Notes: generated by a model not told the origin, from the sequence alone. Shown: positions 47,216 to 57,206, numbered from the stretch's first letter. The stretch: DNA of 64,000 nucleotides from Pelosinus fermentans DSM 17108 (GCF_000271485.2 NZ_AKVN02000001.1:2257501-2321500), one strand, 5' to 3'. Numbers and translations: made by a program.

Positions 47216-47776
47216 ATGTTAATTAAAGAAATATATGATAGTAATACCGAAAAAATGAAGAAAGCAATTGATGCTTTGCGCAGAGAATTATCTACTTTGC
47301 GTGCAGGGCGAGCTACGCCTGCATTGTTAGATAAGATTACAGTCGATTATTATGGTACGCCGACACCTATAAATCAAGTGGCAAACATTGCTGTACCTGA
47401 ACCACGGATGATTACAATTCAAGCATGGGAAAAATCGATGATTGCTCAAATTGAAAAAGCAATTTTAAAATCAGATTTAGGACTTACACCTAACAGTGAT
47501 GGAGTTGTCATTCGCTTGAATATACCACAGTTGACGCAGCAGCGTCGTATAGAACTTGTGAAAGTTGTTCATAAGAAAGCTGAGGATAGTCGAATTGTGA
47601 TTCGTAATTCTCGGCGCGATGCAAATGATGCAATAAAAAAACTTGAGAAAGATAAAGCGATATCCGAAGATGACGTAAAGAAAGCTCAGGATGATATGCA
47701 GAAACTGACTGATAAGTACGTAAAAGAAGTTGATGCGATTATGAATGCTAAAGAGAAAGAGATTATGGAAGTATAA
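47216..47776 (+). CDS. frr: Ribosome recycling factor
   Basis: Splits post-termination ribosomes with EF-G. The 186-residue, two-domain protein has [21 protein letters not shown] at about residues 21-41 and [20 protein letters not shown] at about 121-140. Complete. GGGGG lies before the ATG, at the end of pyrH. Standard pyrH-frr-uppS order, with a small extra gene inserted after frr. Confidence 0.97.
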   Translation: MLIKEIYDSNTEKMKKAIDALRRELSTLRAGRATPALLDKITVDYYGTPTPINQVANIAVPEPRMITIQAWEKSMIAQIEKAILKSDLGLTPNSDGVVIRLNIPQLTQQRRIELVKVVHKKAEDSRIVIRNSRRDANDAIKKLEKDKAISEDDVKKAQDDMQKLTDKYVKEVDAIMNAKEKEIMEV

Positions 47777-47777
47777 T

Positions 47778-47987
47778 ATGATAGATGTAGTGGCAAAATC
47801 CTTATATGCAGCAGAAAAGCAGCTAAATGAGGCACAGATACAATATACGGTAATTGTGACTCGTCCAACACGTCACATATCGGCCTTAACAGAGGATTGC
47901 TTTTATGTTATACGGCAGCAGTTTCATGATGGCGTGTATCATCTGGTTGCTGCTGCTAAGATGGGGAAAGAAAGTGTTAAATGTTAA
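47778..47987 (+). CDS. Small conserved-looking protein between frr and uppS
   Basis: 69 residues from ATG 47778 (GGAAG upstream), starting 1 bp after the frr stop. The sequence MIDVVAKSLYAAEKQLNEAQ then YTVIVTRPTRHISALTEDCFYVIRQ has alternating helix and strand and no membrane span. The tight spacing and good codon pattern suggest a real gene, probably co-translated with frr. No family recognised. Confidence 0.65.
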   Translation: MIDVVAKSLYAAEKQLNEAQIQYTVIVTRPTRHISALTEDCFYVIRQQFHDGVYHLVAAAKMGKESVKC

Positions 47988-48055
47988 TTTGTAGTGATAA
48001 ACACAACATAACTTTGAAAATTGTTAAAAAGTAACTTTTTCTGTAAGTATATGTT

Positions 48056-48154
48056 TTGAATGAAGGGAATGTCATATTTACCATTTTAGCAAAATGTGTA
48101 GAATGCGGTGCCTGTGCGGCGGTTTGCCCTGTTGGTGCTATTTTGGCTCCATGA
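48056..48154 (+). pseudogene. Ferredoxin half-motif, probable gene fragment
   Basis: A 32-codon open frame (TTG 48056 to TGA 48154) ends in KCVECGACAAVCPVGAI, a single CX2CX2CX3CP [4Fe-4S] motif identical in style to the second half of clostridial 2[4Fe-4S] ferredoxins. A stop codon lies five codons before the TTG, and the first cysteine cluster is absent. There is no convincing ribosome site at the TTG (GAAGGGAA lies after it). Most likely a decayed ferredoxin gene; a tiny one-cluster protein with an unusual start is possible. A terminator follows at once. Confidence 0.5.
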
Positions 48155-48158
48155 CTGG

Positions 48159-48186
48159 AACCCCCTCGCAAGAGGGGGTTTAGTTG
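48159..48186 (+). terminator. Intrinsic terminator upstream of uppS
   Basis: AACCCCCTCGCAAGAGGGGGTT: 9-bp GC-rich stem with a 4-base loop, followed by TAGTTGCTTGTT. It ends the pyrH-frr transcript or that of the ferredoxin fragment. Confidence 0.7.
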
Positions 48187-48214
48187 CTTGTTAGATTATC
48201 TTGGAGGTCATAAC

Positions 48215-48982
48215 ATGTGGGAAAAATGGTTTAACAAAAAAAATGAGAAGATTGATGTAGACAAAGTAGTGGAACAAGGAAATTTACCCCAACATGTTGC
48301 TATTATCATGGATGGAAATGGGCGATGGGCAAAACGAAAAGGATTGCCGCGCACTCTTGGCCATCGAGCAGGTGTAGAAAGTTTACGCCATATTGTTACA
48401 ACGGCTGTTAATATAAATTTGAAGGTATTGACGACATATGCATTTTCTACTGAAAATTGGAAAAGACCAGAAGATGAAGTGAACTTATTAATGCGGTTAT
48501 TTTCTGAATATCTTGAAAGCGAAATAGATGAATTGCATCAAAAAAATGTGCAAATTCGTTTTATTGGTAAAATAGATGAATTAGCTACTGCATTACAGCA
48601 AAAAGTTGAAAAGGCCCAGACGTATACTGAGAATAATACAGGGTTAGTTTTTAATTTGGCAGTCAATTATGGTGGGCGAGCAGAGATTGTACGTTCTGTT
48701 CAGATGATTGGTGAGAAGGTTGCTAGAGGCGAAATTTTACCTGGCGATATTAGTGAAAAAAACATAATGGAAAATTTATACACTGCCAGTTTACCTGATC
48801 CTGACTTGATCATTCGACCTAGCGGTGATTTTCGAATCAGTAATTTTTTATTATGGCAATCAGCGTATGCGGAATTCTGGTTTACTGATATTTATTGGCC
48901 TGACTTTAAGCCTGATCATTTTCTACAGGCTATTGTGGATTATCAGAAACGAGAACGAAGATTTGGGGGATTAAAAAAATAA
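48215..48982 (+). CDS. uppS: Undecaprenyl diphosphate synthase
   Basis: Makes the C55 lipid carrier for cell wall synthesis from FPP and IPP. 255 residues from ATG 48215 (TTGGAGG upstream; the frame is open to 48188 without a better start). VAIIMDGNGRWAKRKG (Asp for Mg binding, about residue 33) and the C-terminal PDLIIRPSGDFRISNFLLWQ are the cis-prenyltransferase signatures. cdsA follows. Confidence 0.96.
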   Translation: MWEKWFNKKNEKIDVDKVVEQGNLPQHVAIIMDGNGRWAKRKGLPRTLGHRAGVESLRHIVTTAVNINLKVLTTYAFSTENWKRPEDEVNLLMRLFSEYLESEIDELHQKNVQIRFIGKIDELATALQQKVEKAQTYTENNTGLVFNLAVNYGGRAEIVRSVQMIGEKVARGEILPGDISEKNIMENLYTASLPDPDLIIRPSGDFRISNFLLWQSAYAEFWFTDIYWPDFKPDHFLQAIVDYQKRERRFGGLKK

Positions 48983-49002
48983 GGCTACAGGTAGGTGCTT
49001 GA

Positions 49003-49830
49003 ATGCTGGGAAGACGGGTTTTAACGGCAGTAATAGGTATACCTATTACTATTTATGTAATTCATTATGGTGAGTGGTTATTTGCTGCTGCTATTTTGAT
49101 TCTTACATTATTGGCATGGCATGAATTTTATACAATGCTGGGTAATAAGAATGTAAAAGTATTTTATAATTTGGGAATTATAATGAATGCTTTGATACTA
49201 GGATGCGCCTGGTTGGGCAACTCTCAGGAAATGACCATGACATTGGTTTTTGCTGCTCTATTATGTCTAGTAAATATGGTAGTGTCAGGAAATAAGTCTA
49301 CTGTTGTTGATGTAGCTTTTTCTATACTTGGCATAATTTATATTGGAGTAGGCTTTTCCCATTTATTGCTTTTAAGATATACGGATAATTCTTTATATAT
49401 AACGACTTCTATGGGGACGTTGTCTATGGGAGCGAGCTATTTATGGCTAGCCTTTATTGGAACATGGGCGAATGATACGTTTGCTTATTTTGTGGGGTCA
49501 CGTTTTGGACGGCATAAGCTATGCTCAGCAATCAGTCCAGCAAAAACAGTAGAAGGTTCTATTGGGGGACTCGCTGGCAGTATTTTAGCAATTACCCTGT
49601 TAGGAGTGTTATTTAAGTTACCAGTAAGTCATAGTATAATCATGGGTATAGTAGTTGGTGTTATTGCGCCTATTGGAGATTTAGCAGAATCTGCGATAAA
49701 ACGTTTTGCAGGAGTAAAAGACTCTGGAAAATTACTGCCGGGGCATGGCGGAATTTTAGATCGGTTTGATAGCATATTATTTACAGTGCCTATTGTCTAT
49801 TACTATATACATATGTTTCTATTACGTTAA
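49003..49830 (+). CDS. cdsA: CDP-diglyceride synthase (phosphatidate cytidylyltransferase)
   Basis: Activates phosphatidic acid with CTP in the membrane. 275 residues with about eight hydrophobic spans. The C-terminal signature is GDLAESAIKRFAGVKDSGKL then LPGHGGILDRFDSILFT (about 225-265), and SPAKTVEGSIGGLAGS lies before it. Complete. It forms the usual uppS-cdsA-dxr-rseP string. Confidence 0.95.
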   Translation: MLGRRVLTAVIGIPITIYVIHYGEWLFAAAILILTLLAWHEFYTMLGNKNVKVFYNLGIIMNALILGCAWLGNSQEMTMTLVFAALLCLVNMVVSGNKSTVVDVAFSILGIIYIGVGFSHLLLLRYTDNSLYITTSMGTLSMGASYLWLAFIGTWANDTFAYFVGSRFGRHKLCSAISPAKTVEGSIGGLAGSILAITLLGVLFKLPVSHSIIMGIVVGVIAPIGDLAESAIKRFAGVKDSGKLLPGHGGILDRFDSILFTVPIVYYYIHMFLLR

Positions 49831-49881
49831 TTTATTTTTTATTCTAGTGTATAATTAAGTAGGTTAAGGGAGACTTTTACA

Positions 49882-51036
49882 ATGCAATCTATAGCGATTT
49901 TAGGCAGCACTGGTTCTATTGGCACACAATCTTTAGAAGTTATTGCAGCTAACCAAGATCAATTTTGTGTAACTGCATTAGCTGCTTATCATAATGATAT
50001 TTTATTAGAGAAGCAAATTGAATATTTTAACCCCAAAATAGCTGTATTGGTAGAGAAGAATGCAGCAGACAGGCTTACTAGAAGGTATTCGGGGTCAACA
50101 GTTATTTTAACTGGTGAGGAAGGATTATTAGAAGCAGCTATTCACGACAATGTGAATACCGTATTGACATCTTTAGTTGGGTTTGCTGGTTTAAAACCTA
50201 CTCTGGCAGCAATCAAGGCTGGCAAACATATTGCATTAGCAAATAAAGAGACATTGGTAGCTGCCGGTGAGCTGGTAACTCAGCTTGCACAAGACAATCA
50301 TGTAAGGATTCTTCCCGTAGACAGTGAACATAGTGCAATTTTTCAATGTCTGCAGGGGGAAAGTAGAAAAAAGATCAATCGCATTCTTCTTACAGCTTCG
50401 GGCGGTCCTTTTTATGGTTTGAAAAGAGAAGAATTAGAGCATGTTACTATAGAGGATTGCTTACGGCATCCGAATTGGTCAATGGGGAAAAAAATTACAG
50501 TGGATTCTTCTACGCTAGCCAATAAAGGATTAGAAGTAATTGAAGCTCGATGGTTATTTGATGTCCCATATTCTCAAATTGAGGTTGTTGTACATCCTCA
50601 AAGTATTGTTCATTCCATGGTTGAATTTGTAGATGGATCTGTTATGGCTCAGTTAGGAAAACCGGATATGAGAGTGCCGATTCAATATGCCTTTACTTAT
50701 CCTGAAAGAGTTGCTGCAGAGTATCCTAAACTTGATTTTACAACACTATCTGCATTAACTTTTTCCGCACCTGATATGGTTAACTTCCCCATATTACCAC
50801 TTGCTTTTGCTGCAGGGAATACAGGAGGAACATTGCCATGTGTATTCAATGCAGCCAATGAGGAAGCCGTTTATGCCTTCCTGCAAGGAAAAATTCGTTA
50901 TCTTGATATTTTCTTGGTGATAAAAAGTGTAATGGAAAATCATAAGGTCACTATGATGCCTGATCTAAATGACATTTGTAGTGCTGATTTGTGGTCGCGC
51001 GTAAAGGCTCAAGAAATTCTAAAAGCTATTAAATAG
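49882..51036 (+). CDS. dxr: 1-deoxy-D-xylulose-5-phosphate reductoisomerase
   Basis: Second step of the MEP isoprenoid pathway, NADPH dependent. 384 residues with the NADPH fold IAILGSTGSIGTQSLEVI (about 4-21), metal and substrate sites ILPVDSEHSAIFQCLQG and LTASGGPF, and HPNWSMGKKITVDSSTLANK. Complete. With ispG downstream and uppS upstream, the region links the MEP pathway to cell wall lipid supply. Confidence 0.97.
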   Translation: MQSIAILGSTGSIGTQSLEVIAANQDQFCVTALAAYHNDILLEKQIEYFNPKIAVLVEKNAADRLTRRYSGSTVILTGEEGLLEAAIHDNVNTVLTSLVGFAGLKPTLAAIKAGKHIALANKETLVAAGELVTQLAQDNHVRILPVDSEHSAIFQCLQGESRKKINRILLTASGGPFYGLKREELEHVTIEDCLRHPNWSMGKKITVDSSTLANKGLEVIEARWLFDVPYSQIEVVVHPQSIVHSMVEFVDGSVMAQLGKPDMRVPIQYAFTYPERVAAEYPKLDFTTLSALTFSAPDMVNFPILPLAFAAGNTGGTLPCVFNAANEEAVYAFLQGKIRYLDIFLVIKSVMENHKVTMMPDLNDICSADLWSRVKAQEILKAIK

Positions 51037-51066
51037 GTTTATAATAAGAAAATAGGAGTGATTCTA

Positions 51067-52098
51067 TTGTTGATGACAACCGTTGCTACCATTTTTGTAT
51101 TTGGACTGTTGGTATTTGTTCATGAATTAGGACATTTCGTTACCGCAAAAATGACTGGTATGCGAGTAGACGAGTTTGCGATTGGCTTTGGTCCTAAAGT
51201 AATTAGTTATAAGCATGGTGAGACGCTATATTCTTGGCGTATTATACCATTAGGCGGTTTCAATAAAATTGCAGGTATGGATCCTGATGAGGAGCAAGAT
51301 GAGCGCTCTTTTAATGCAAAATCAATTCCTGCCAGGATGTTAGTAATTGTAGCTGGATCAACAATGAATTTTGTGTTGCCAATCTTATTATTCTTGACAA
51401 TTTTTTTGAGCTCAGGTATTGATACTCCTTCAAGTTCTCCCATTGTCGGTAATGTTTTTGCTGATAAGCCTGCAGCGCAGGCAGGATTATCCCTTGGTGA
51501 TACAATCATTGCAGTAAATAATCAAGAAATTACATCATGGAGAGAATTTGTAAATATTGTACAAATAAATGCTGGTAATAAACTATCATTAAAATATCAA
51601 CATAATGGTGAAGTTAAAACAACGGTAGTAACTCCGGAATTTGACGAAAAAGCCAATCGAGGCATTATTGGTGTGATGCCGCAAATTGAAAAATATCATC
51701 CCGGTTTTATTGAAGCATTTGGCTTAGCTGCTAAGCAAACATATGTAGTAGCGAGCAGTATGGTGGTTGGCATTGCCCAAATGATTACAGGAAAGGTTGC
51801 TGCTGAAGTAGCTGGACCAATTGGTGTGGCGCAAATGGCGGGTGAAGTAGCGCAATTAGGCTTGATTCCTCTACTGCAGTTTGCTGCATTTTTGAGCATT
51901 AACTTAGGACTGATTAATTTGTTACCAGTACCCATGCTTGATGGCGGGCATCTTGTAACCTTAGTTGTAGAGGGATTAAGAGGGAAGCCTTTAGAGAAAA
52001 AGCATATGCAATTTATACAAATGATTGGCTTTGCCTTATTAATGCTTTTATTTTTAGTAGCTACCTTTAAAGATATTTCCAGATTAAAGATTTTCTAA
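51067..52098 (+). CDS. rseP: RIP site-2 metalloprotease RseP
   Basis: Membrane zinc protease cleaving anti-sigma factors or signal peptides within the membrane. About 343 residues from TTG 51067 (AGGAG at 51054-51058; TTG 51070 and ATG 51073 also possible). The zinc motif HELGH is at about residue 19, a PDZ domain (AAQAGLSLGDTIIAVNNQEI) is in the middle, and LLPVPMLDGGHL with the third zinc ligand is near 285. Multiple spans. Confidence 0.94.
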   Translation: MLMTTVATIFVFGLLVFVHELGHFVTAKMTGMRVDEFAIGFGPKVISYKHGETLYSWRIIPLGGFNKIAGMDPDEEQDERSFNAKSIPARMLVIVAGSTMNFVLPILLFLTIFLSSGIDTPSSSPIVGNVFADKPAAQAGLSLGDTIIAVNNQEITSWREFVNIVQINAGNKLSLKYQHNGEVKTTVVTPEFDEKANRGIIGVMPQIEKYHPGFIEAFGLAAKQTYVVASSMVVGIAQMITGKVAAEVAGPIGVAQMAGEVAQLGLIPLLQFAAFLSINLGLINLLPVPMLDGGHLVTLVVEGLRGKPLEKKHMQFIQMIGFALLMLLFLVATFKDISRLKIF

Positions 52099-52181
52099 GA
52101 ATGAGATAACTTTTTAGAAGGATAAAATCAAGGCTGAATTTAAGTAATTGCTGCCTAGATCGTAGACTTTGAGGTGAAGAA

Positions 52182-53261
52182 ATGACAGAATTTATGCAAC
52201 GAAGAATGACCAATCCTGTATATGTTGGCAAGGTAATGGTTGGCGGCAGGGCCCCCATATCTGTTCAATCCATGACAAATACTAAAACCGATGATGTAGC
52301 AGGTACAGTAGCTCAAATTATGCAGCTGGGTTCAGCAGGGTGTGATATAGTACGTTTAGCGGTACCCGATATGTCAGCAGCACTAGCAATAAAAGAAATT
52401 AAATCAAAAGTACAGATACCTCTAATTGCAGATATACATTTTGATTATCGTTTTGCAATTGCTGCAATGGAAAATGGTGTTGATGCTCTGCGAATTAATC
52501 CTGGCAATATTGCCGATGCAACTCATGTTGCAATCATTGTGAAAGAAGCAAAAAAACGAAGCATTCCGATTCGTATAGGGGTGAATGCTGGCTCTTTAGA
52601 AAAAAGCATTCTAGAGAAATATGGCGGGCACCCTACGCCTGCTGGCATGGTAGAAAGTGCGATGCAGCATATTGCTATCTTAGAAAAATTAGACTTTCGA
52701 GATATTAAAATATCGTTAAAAGCCAACGATGTTCCTATGACTATTAATGCGTATCAGTTGATGTCTGAAACAGTTAACTATCCTTTGCACTTGGGAATTA
52801 CGGAAGCTGGAACCATTAAATCGGGAATGATTAAATCAGCGGTAGGTATTGGTGCTTTATTAGCACAAGGAATTGGCGATACCATTCGTGTATCCCTAAC
52901 AGGTGATCCAGTGGAAGAAATAAAGGCTGCAAATGAAATATTAAAGTCTTTAGGATTAAAGGAATATGGACCAACTTTAATTTCATGCCCTACTTGTGGA
53001 CGGTGTAATATCAATTTGGCAGAAATTGCAGAACAAGTTGAGCAAAAACTTAGCCAAGTACGTAAGCCATTTAAAGTTGCTGTTATGGGATGTGTTGTGA
53101 ATGGCCCTGGTGAAGCAAAGGAAGCGGATGTTGGAATTGCAGGCGGCAAGGGGCAAGGATTGGTATTTCGTAAAGGTGAAATCGTAAAAAGAGTTTCAGA
53201 AGATCAGTTAGTAACAGCATTATTCACAGAAATTGACAAACTCATCGAGGAGGACAATTAA
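52182..53261 (+). CDS. ispG: 4-hydroxy-3-methylbut-2-enyl diphosphate synthase
   Basis: Converts MEcPP to HMBPP using a [4Fe-4S] cluster. The 359-residue bacterial form has the N-terminal barrel ([33 protein letters not shown]). The cluster cysteines are in [13 protein letters not shown] (about 267-279) and [18 protein letters not shown] (about 304-321). Complete. GAGGTG precedes the ATG. proS follows 2 bp later. Confidence 0.97.
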   Translation: MTEFMQRRMTNPVYVGKVMVGGRAPISVQSMTNTKTDDVAGTVAQIMQLGSAGCDIVRLAVPDMSAALAIKEIKSKVQIPLIADIHFDYRFAIAAMENGVDALRINPGNIADATHVAIIVKEAKKRSIPIRIGVNAGSLEKSILEKYGGHPTPAGMVESAMQHIAILEKLDFRDIKISLKANDVPMTINAYQLMSETVNYPLHLGITEAGTIKSGMIKSAVGIGALLAQGIGDTIRVSLTGDPVEEIKAANEILKSLGLKEYGPTLISCPTCGRCNINLAEIAEQVEQKLSQVRKPFKVAVMGCVVNGPGEAKEADVGIAGGKGQGLVFRKGEIVKRVSEDQLVTALFTEIDKLIEEDN

Positions 53262-53263
53262 CT

Positions 53264-54967
53264 ATGCTTGTATCACAATTATATGCTCCCACATTACGGG
53301 AAACTCCAGCGGAAGCCGAAATAGTAAGCCATCAGCTTATGCTGCGGTCCGGTATGATTCGCAAAGCGGCTGGTGGAGTTTATACATATATGCCATTGGC
53401 TTTGAGAGTACTTAGAAAAATTGAAAATATTGTGCGCCAAGAAATGGATGCTAAAGGAGGTCAGGAATTATTGATGCCTATTATCCAGCCAGCAGAAATG
53501 TGGCAGGAAACTGGGCGCTGGGATGTATACGGTGATGAAATGTTCAGGTTGAAGGACCGGCATAACCGGGATTTCTGTCTTGGGCCTACTCATGAAGAAA
53601 TGATTACTACATTGGTACGCTCAGATGTACGCTCGTACCGGCAATTGCCTTTGAAGCTTTATCAAATTCAAAATAAATATCGTGATGAACGACGTCCCCG
53701 TTTTGGATTAATGCGTGGTCGCGAATTTATTATGAAAGATTTATATTCCTTTGATAAAGATGAGGACGGTCTTGCCAAAAGCTATGATCAAATGTATGAA
53801 GCCTATACTGCTATCTTTAATCGTTGCGGGTTAACCTTTAGGGCTGTGGAAGCTGATGGTGGGGCAATTGGCGGCAGTGGTACGCATGAGTTCATGGTTA
53901 TTGCTGATTCAGGTGAAGCTGCTATTGTATATTGTCCATCATGTGAATATGCAGCTAATGTAGAAAAAGCGGAATTAGAAGCGATCTCAATACCAAAAGA
54001 GGAATTAAAAACCTTAAGTATCGTTGATACACCAGGGACCAAATCGATAGAAGCCGTAACAACTCTATTAGGAATTACCGCTGATAAGGTAATTAAGACT
54101 CTTGTGTATAATACTGATAAGGGAGTTGTAGTAGCCTTAGTTCGTGGTGACCATGAAGTCAATGAAATTAAATTGCAGAATCTAGTGGATTGTTTAACAA
54201 TTGAGTTAGCAGATGAAAAGACAATAGTGGAAACCCTGGGTAGTATTCCGGGCTTCATTGGTCCTGTTGGAATAAAAACTCCAATGCTGATTGCTGATTC
54301 TACTGTTATGAACCAATATAATGCTGTTTGTGGGGCAAATACTTCTGATAAACATTACTGCAACGTAAATGCTAAACGTGATTTTTCTCCTACGATCATT
54401 GCTGATATTCGTTTAATTCAGGAGAATGATCCTTGCCCTCATTGCAGCTTACCAGTGAAAACTGCCAGAGGGATTGAAGTCGGTCAGGTATTCAAACTGC
54501 ATACTAAATATAGTAATGCATTAAAAGCTACCTATCTAGATATGAATGGCAGAGAGCAGCTTATGGTTATGGGGTGCTACGGCATAGGCGTGAGTCGCAC
54601 TATGGCTGCAACAATTGAGCAAAATAACGATGAGTATGGAATTATTTGGCCAGCAGCGATAGCACCATATCATGTTGTCATTGTACCGATTAGCTCTAAA
54701 GATGAGGCACAGATGTCTTTAGCAAATTCAATCTATAAAACGTTAAATGCGTCAGGTATTGAGGCTGTCTTTGATGATCGTAATGAACGACCTGGAGTGA
54801 AATTTAAAGATGCTGACCTGATTGGATATCCTTTAAAAGTTACTGTTGGACCTAAAACAATTAATGAAAATATCATTGAAGTGAAAGTAAGACGTACAGG
54901 AGAAGTATTGTATTTCGATGTAAATAACTACTTAGAAGAAATAAAATCTTTATTGGCAAGATTATAA
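53264..54967 (+). CDS. proS: Prolyl-tRNA synthetase
   Basis: Charges tRNA-Pro. The 567-residue bacterial type has motif 2 ([20 protein letters not shown], about 129-148), a YbaK-type editing insertion (about 235-385) and motif 3 ([18 protein letters not shown]), then the anticodon-binding domain. GAGGAGG precedes the ATG. It ends the uppS-cdsA-dxr-rseP-ispG-proS group, as in Bacillus and Negativicutes. Confidence 0.97.
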   Translation: MLVSQLYAPTLRETPAEAEIVSHQLMLRSGMIRKAAGGVYTYMPLALRVLRKIENIVRQEMDAKGGQELLMPIIQPAEMWQETGRWDVYGDEMFRLKDRHNRDFCLGPTHEEMITTLVRSDVRSYRQLPLKLYQIQNKYRDERRPRFGLMRGREFIMKDLYSFDKDEDGLAKSYDQMYEAYTAIFNRCGLTFRAVEADGGAIGGSGTHEFMVIADSGEAAIVYCPSCEYAANVEKAELEAISIPKEELKTLSIVDTPGTKSIEAVTTLLGITADKVIKTLVYNTDKGVVVALVRGDHEVNEIKLQNLVDCLTIELADEKTIVETLGSIPGFIGPVGIKTPMLIADSTVMNQYNAVCGANTSDKHYCNVNAKRDFSPTIIADIRLIQENDPCPHCSLPVKTARGIEVGQVFKLHTKYSNALKATYLDMNGREQLMVMGCYGIGVSRTMAATIEQNNDEYGIIWPAAIAPYHVVIVPISSKDEAQMSLANSIYKTLNASGIEAVFDDRNERPGVKFKDADLIGYPLKVTVGPKTINENIIEVKVRRTGEVLYFDVNNYLEEIKSLLARL

Positions 54968-55012
54968 GCAAAATTATTTTCCTGCCTTGGTTATCGAAAA
55001 GAATATAAAAAA

Positions 55013-55088
55013 GAGCCACAAAGGTGCTGTCTTTTACATGTTACTCATATGAGCATCAGGTAAGATTGCACCTTTATGGTTTCTTTAT
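55013..55088. terminator. Bidirectional terminator between proS and the ArsC-like gene
   Basis: CCACAAAGGTGCTGTCTT pairs imperfectly with AAGATTGCACCTTTATGG around an AT-rich middle that itself contains CTCATATGAG. A T-rich stretch follows on the plus side and the complement gives T's on the minus side. The convergent genes proS (plus) and the ArsC-like gene (minus) both end here. Confidence 0.6.
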
Positions 55089-55103
55089 TAGAAAATTAGT
55101 GGT

Positions 55104-55442
55104 TTAAGCTTGCCACTGTTTCCAAACCTCGGGACAGTATCCAATTGTTGCAGCCTTTGAAGTGTTTCTTACGATAGGTGTTTTAAGTAATAAAGGATTG
55201 TTTAGTAAAATATCCTCTGTATTATGGATGATATATCTTAAATTACTTGCCTCATATTCTTTACTTTCCGTATTAATTAAATCCTTCAAAGCAATAAATC
55301 TTTTTATACTGCTTAACTCTCCCTTGCTTAAGGCCTTTAAAGTTAAGTCAATGAATTGATAGGGGATTTTTCGTTCTTTGAAATATCGTTCAGCTTTACG
55401 AGTATTTTGGCATTTTTTTGTACCAAAGATTTGAATGTTCAT
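55104..55442 (-). CDS. ArsC/Spx-family thioredoxin-fold protein
   Basis: 112 residues. The N terminus MNIQIFGTKKCQNTRKAERYF has a single active-site Cys (Cys11) at the ArsC position; the CXXC of Spx is not present. The rest (RFIALKDLINTESKEYEASN then KTPIVRN) follows the ArsC-family layout. ArsC proteins reduce arsenate or act as redox switches; the substrate cannot be told. GAGAGG lies upstream on the minus strand. Stand-alone gene, convergent with proS. Confidence 0.85.
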   Translation of the reverse strand: MNIQIFGTKKCQNTRKAERYFKERKIPYQFIDLTLKALSKGELSSIKRFIALKDLINTESKEYEASNLRYIIHNTEDILLNNPLLLKTPIVRNTSKAATIGYCPEVWKQWQA

Positions 55443-55592
55443 AAATAGACCTCTCTTTATGGTTAGTATCTATATAATAAAATATCCTATTATACAGAGA
55501 AAAGCAATTATAACTAAATCAATAGGTTGTTTTAAGAATGACCTATTACATGGGGTAAAATAGCAGAAGTAGCTCAAATGGAGAGTGAGATC

Positions 55593-56417
55593 ATGGCTGA
55601 AACGGAGTTTAAAGCAATTGTTCTAAATAATGAAATTAATTTAAATAAAATTTCTCAACATTTTGGTAGTAATCGTAAACTAAAATGGGAAGAATATTTA
55701 ATATTAAAAGGTACTGAATTACAAGGCATTGTTCGTGAAATAGAAATGAAAAGAGTCTATTTATTTCATTTTGGCAGTATTGTATTTTTAAACTTTCAAT
55801 ATCATGAAATTATGGATGTTATCAATTATTTAAAAACGATTGAAAACGGTATACATGATACAAATACATTTAAGTATGTTGATGAATATAAGATTGAAAT
55901 TAATTCAGAAAGTGAATCGGCTATTAATAATGATTATATGGTTACGAAGCAAATAGCCGAATATCAATTTGATATTGTTTCTACGGTATTGGCAAAATCT
56001 GTAGCTTTAGAAAAAATTGAATCTGATATTTCTCGGGTTTTAGATGAGATTGAAGAAGTTGTCAATAATTTATACCGTGGAGAGTTAACAGTATCAGATG
56101 AAAAACTAGCAAAAATGTCAGCGAGTATTTTAGAATTTAAGTTAAGCACCATTTCGTATGTTATGTTATTGGACAAACCAGCAATTACTTGGAATAATGA
56201 GGAGGCTAGCGAACTATTTGATGAACTTACCATATTATTTGAATTAACGGATCGTTATGAAAAACTTCGTCATAAAATAGATACATTAATGGATATTATA
56301 GAAGTTTTTTCAGGATTGGCTCATTCCAAAAGGGGAACTCGCTTAGAATGGGCGGTTATCATATTAATTGGTATTGAAATTTGTTTATCCTTATTCGCCT
56401 TATTTTTTGAAAAATAA
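55593..56417 (+). CDS. RMND1/Sif2-Sif3 (DUF155) family protein
   Basis: About 274 residues from ATG 55593 (GGAGAG 7 bases upstream; ATG 55578 lies before that site). The domain core EIEMKRVYLFHFGSIVFLNF at about residues 50-69 and the long helical C-terminal half (DRYEKLRHKIDTLMDIIEVF) fit DUF155. A C-terminal membrane span AVIILIGIEICLSLFALFF closes it. In eukaryotes the family supports mitochondrial translation; the bacterial role is unknown. Confidence 0.85.
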   Translation: MAETEFKAIVLNNEINLNKISQHFGSNRKLKWEEYLILKGTELQGIVREIEMKRVYLFHFGSIVFLNFQYHEIMDVINYLKTIENGIHDTNTFKYVDEYKIEINSESESAINNDYMVTKQIAEYQFDIVSTVLAKSVALEKIESDISRVLDEIEEVVNNLYRGELTVSDEKLAKMSASILEFKLSTISYVMLLDKPAITWNNEEASELFDELTILFELTDRYEKLRHKIDTLMDIIEVFSGLAHSKRGTRLEWAVIILIGIEICLSLFALFFEK

Positions 56418-56486
56418 TCATAGGTTGACCAGAAATACCCAAAGGTAATATAATGTAAGTAAAAGTTAATATAAGGAGGTAAATCT

Positions 56487-56879
56487 TTGAGTAACATTGA
56501 CACTATGCTAAACTTAAAAACTTGGGCAGTGGTTGGAGCAACTGATAATAAAGAAAAATTTGGATATAAAATCTTCAAAGTAATGTTAGAGGCTGGAATT
56601 GAAGTATATCCTATTAATACTGGTGTTGCAGAGATCCTTGGACAAAAATGTTATCCAACACTAAAGGATTTGCCAATAAAGCCAGAGGCTGTAGATATAG
56701 TAGTACCTCCTAAAGTTGGCGAAAAAATTATGCATGAATGTGCAGAAATTGGTATAAATAATGTTTGGTTGCAGCCTGGAGCAGATGCTCCTCAGGTTAT
56801 TCAAGCAGCAGAAGAGTTAGGACTTAATGTTGTTCATCATGCATGTGTCATGGTAGAAATGAGGAAAAAGGAGGCATAA
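56487..56879 (+). CDS. CoA-binding domain protein (YccU-like)
   Basis: 130 residues from TTG 56487 (AGGAGG upstream). Rossmann-type CoA-binding fold: TWAVVGATDNKEKFGYKIFK (about 12-31), PINTGVAEILGQKCYPTLKD, then VWLQPGADAPQV and VVHHACVMVEM. Family members bind CoA; no catalytic role is known to me. It lies 3 bp from the thioredoxin gene, which suggests a shared redox function. Confidence 0.9.
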   Translation: MSNIDTMLNLKTWAVVGATDNKEKFGYKIFKVMLEAGIEVYPINTGVAEILGQKCYPTLKDLPIKPEAVDIVVPPKVGEKIMHECAEIGINNVWLQPGADAPQVIQAAEELGLNVVHHACVMVEMRKKEA

Positions 56880-56882
56880 TCA

Positions 56883-57206
56883 ATGGCAAATGTAATTCAT
56901 GTGAATGAGGAAAATTTTCAGAGTGAAGTAATGGAGTCAAAATTACCTGTATTAGCAGATTTTTGGGCACCTTGGTGTGGTCATTGTACGAAGTTATCTC
57001 CAATACTTGACGAATTAGCTGCTGATTTGGGAGATAAGGTTAAAGTGGTAAAGATTAGTGTAGATGAAAATAGAGCACTGGCGCAGCAATATAGTGTAAT
57101 GAGTTTACCCACTATGATTCTAATTAAAGATGGAGAAAAGGTGGATAAATTATTAGGGTTTATGCCGAAAGCTGCTATTAGTGATAAAATTTCATCAATA
57201 TTATAA
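56883..57206 (+). CDS. trxA: Thioredoxin-like protein with CGHC active site
   Basis: 107-residue thioredoxin fold. The active site is WAPWCGHCTKLSP with Cys32 and Cys35; the dipeptide between the cysteines is Gly-His, as in protein disulfide isomerases, instead of the Gly-Pro of classical thioredoxin. This raises the redox potential in known cases. The cis-Pro is in MSLPTMILIKDG (about 74). No signal peptide, so cytosolic. AAGGAGG precedes the ATG. A terminator follows. Confidence 0.9.
   Translation: MANVIHVNEENFQSEVMESKLPVLADFWAPWCGHCTKLSPILDELAADLGDKVKVVKISVDENRALAQQYSVMSLPTMILIKDGEKVDKLLGFMPKAAISDKISSIL

Noticed and set aside
47977..48171. 64-codon minus-strand frame across the ferredoxin fragment
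   Set aside because: Antisense of the CVECGACAAVCP motif and of a terminator; no ribosome site.
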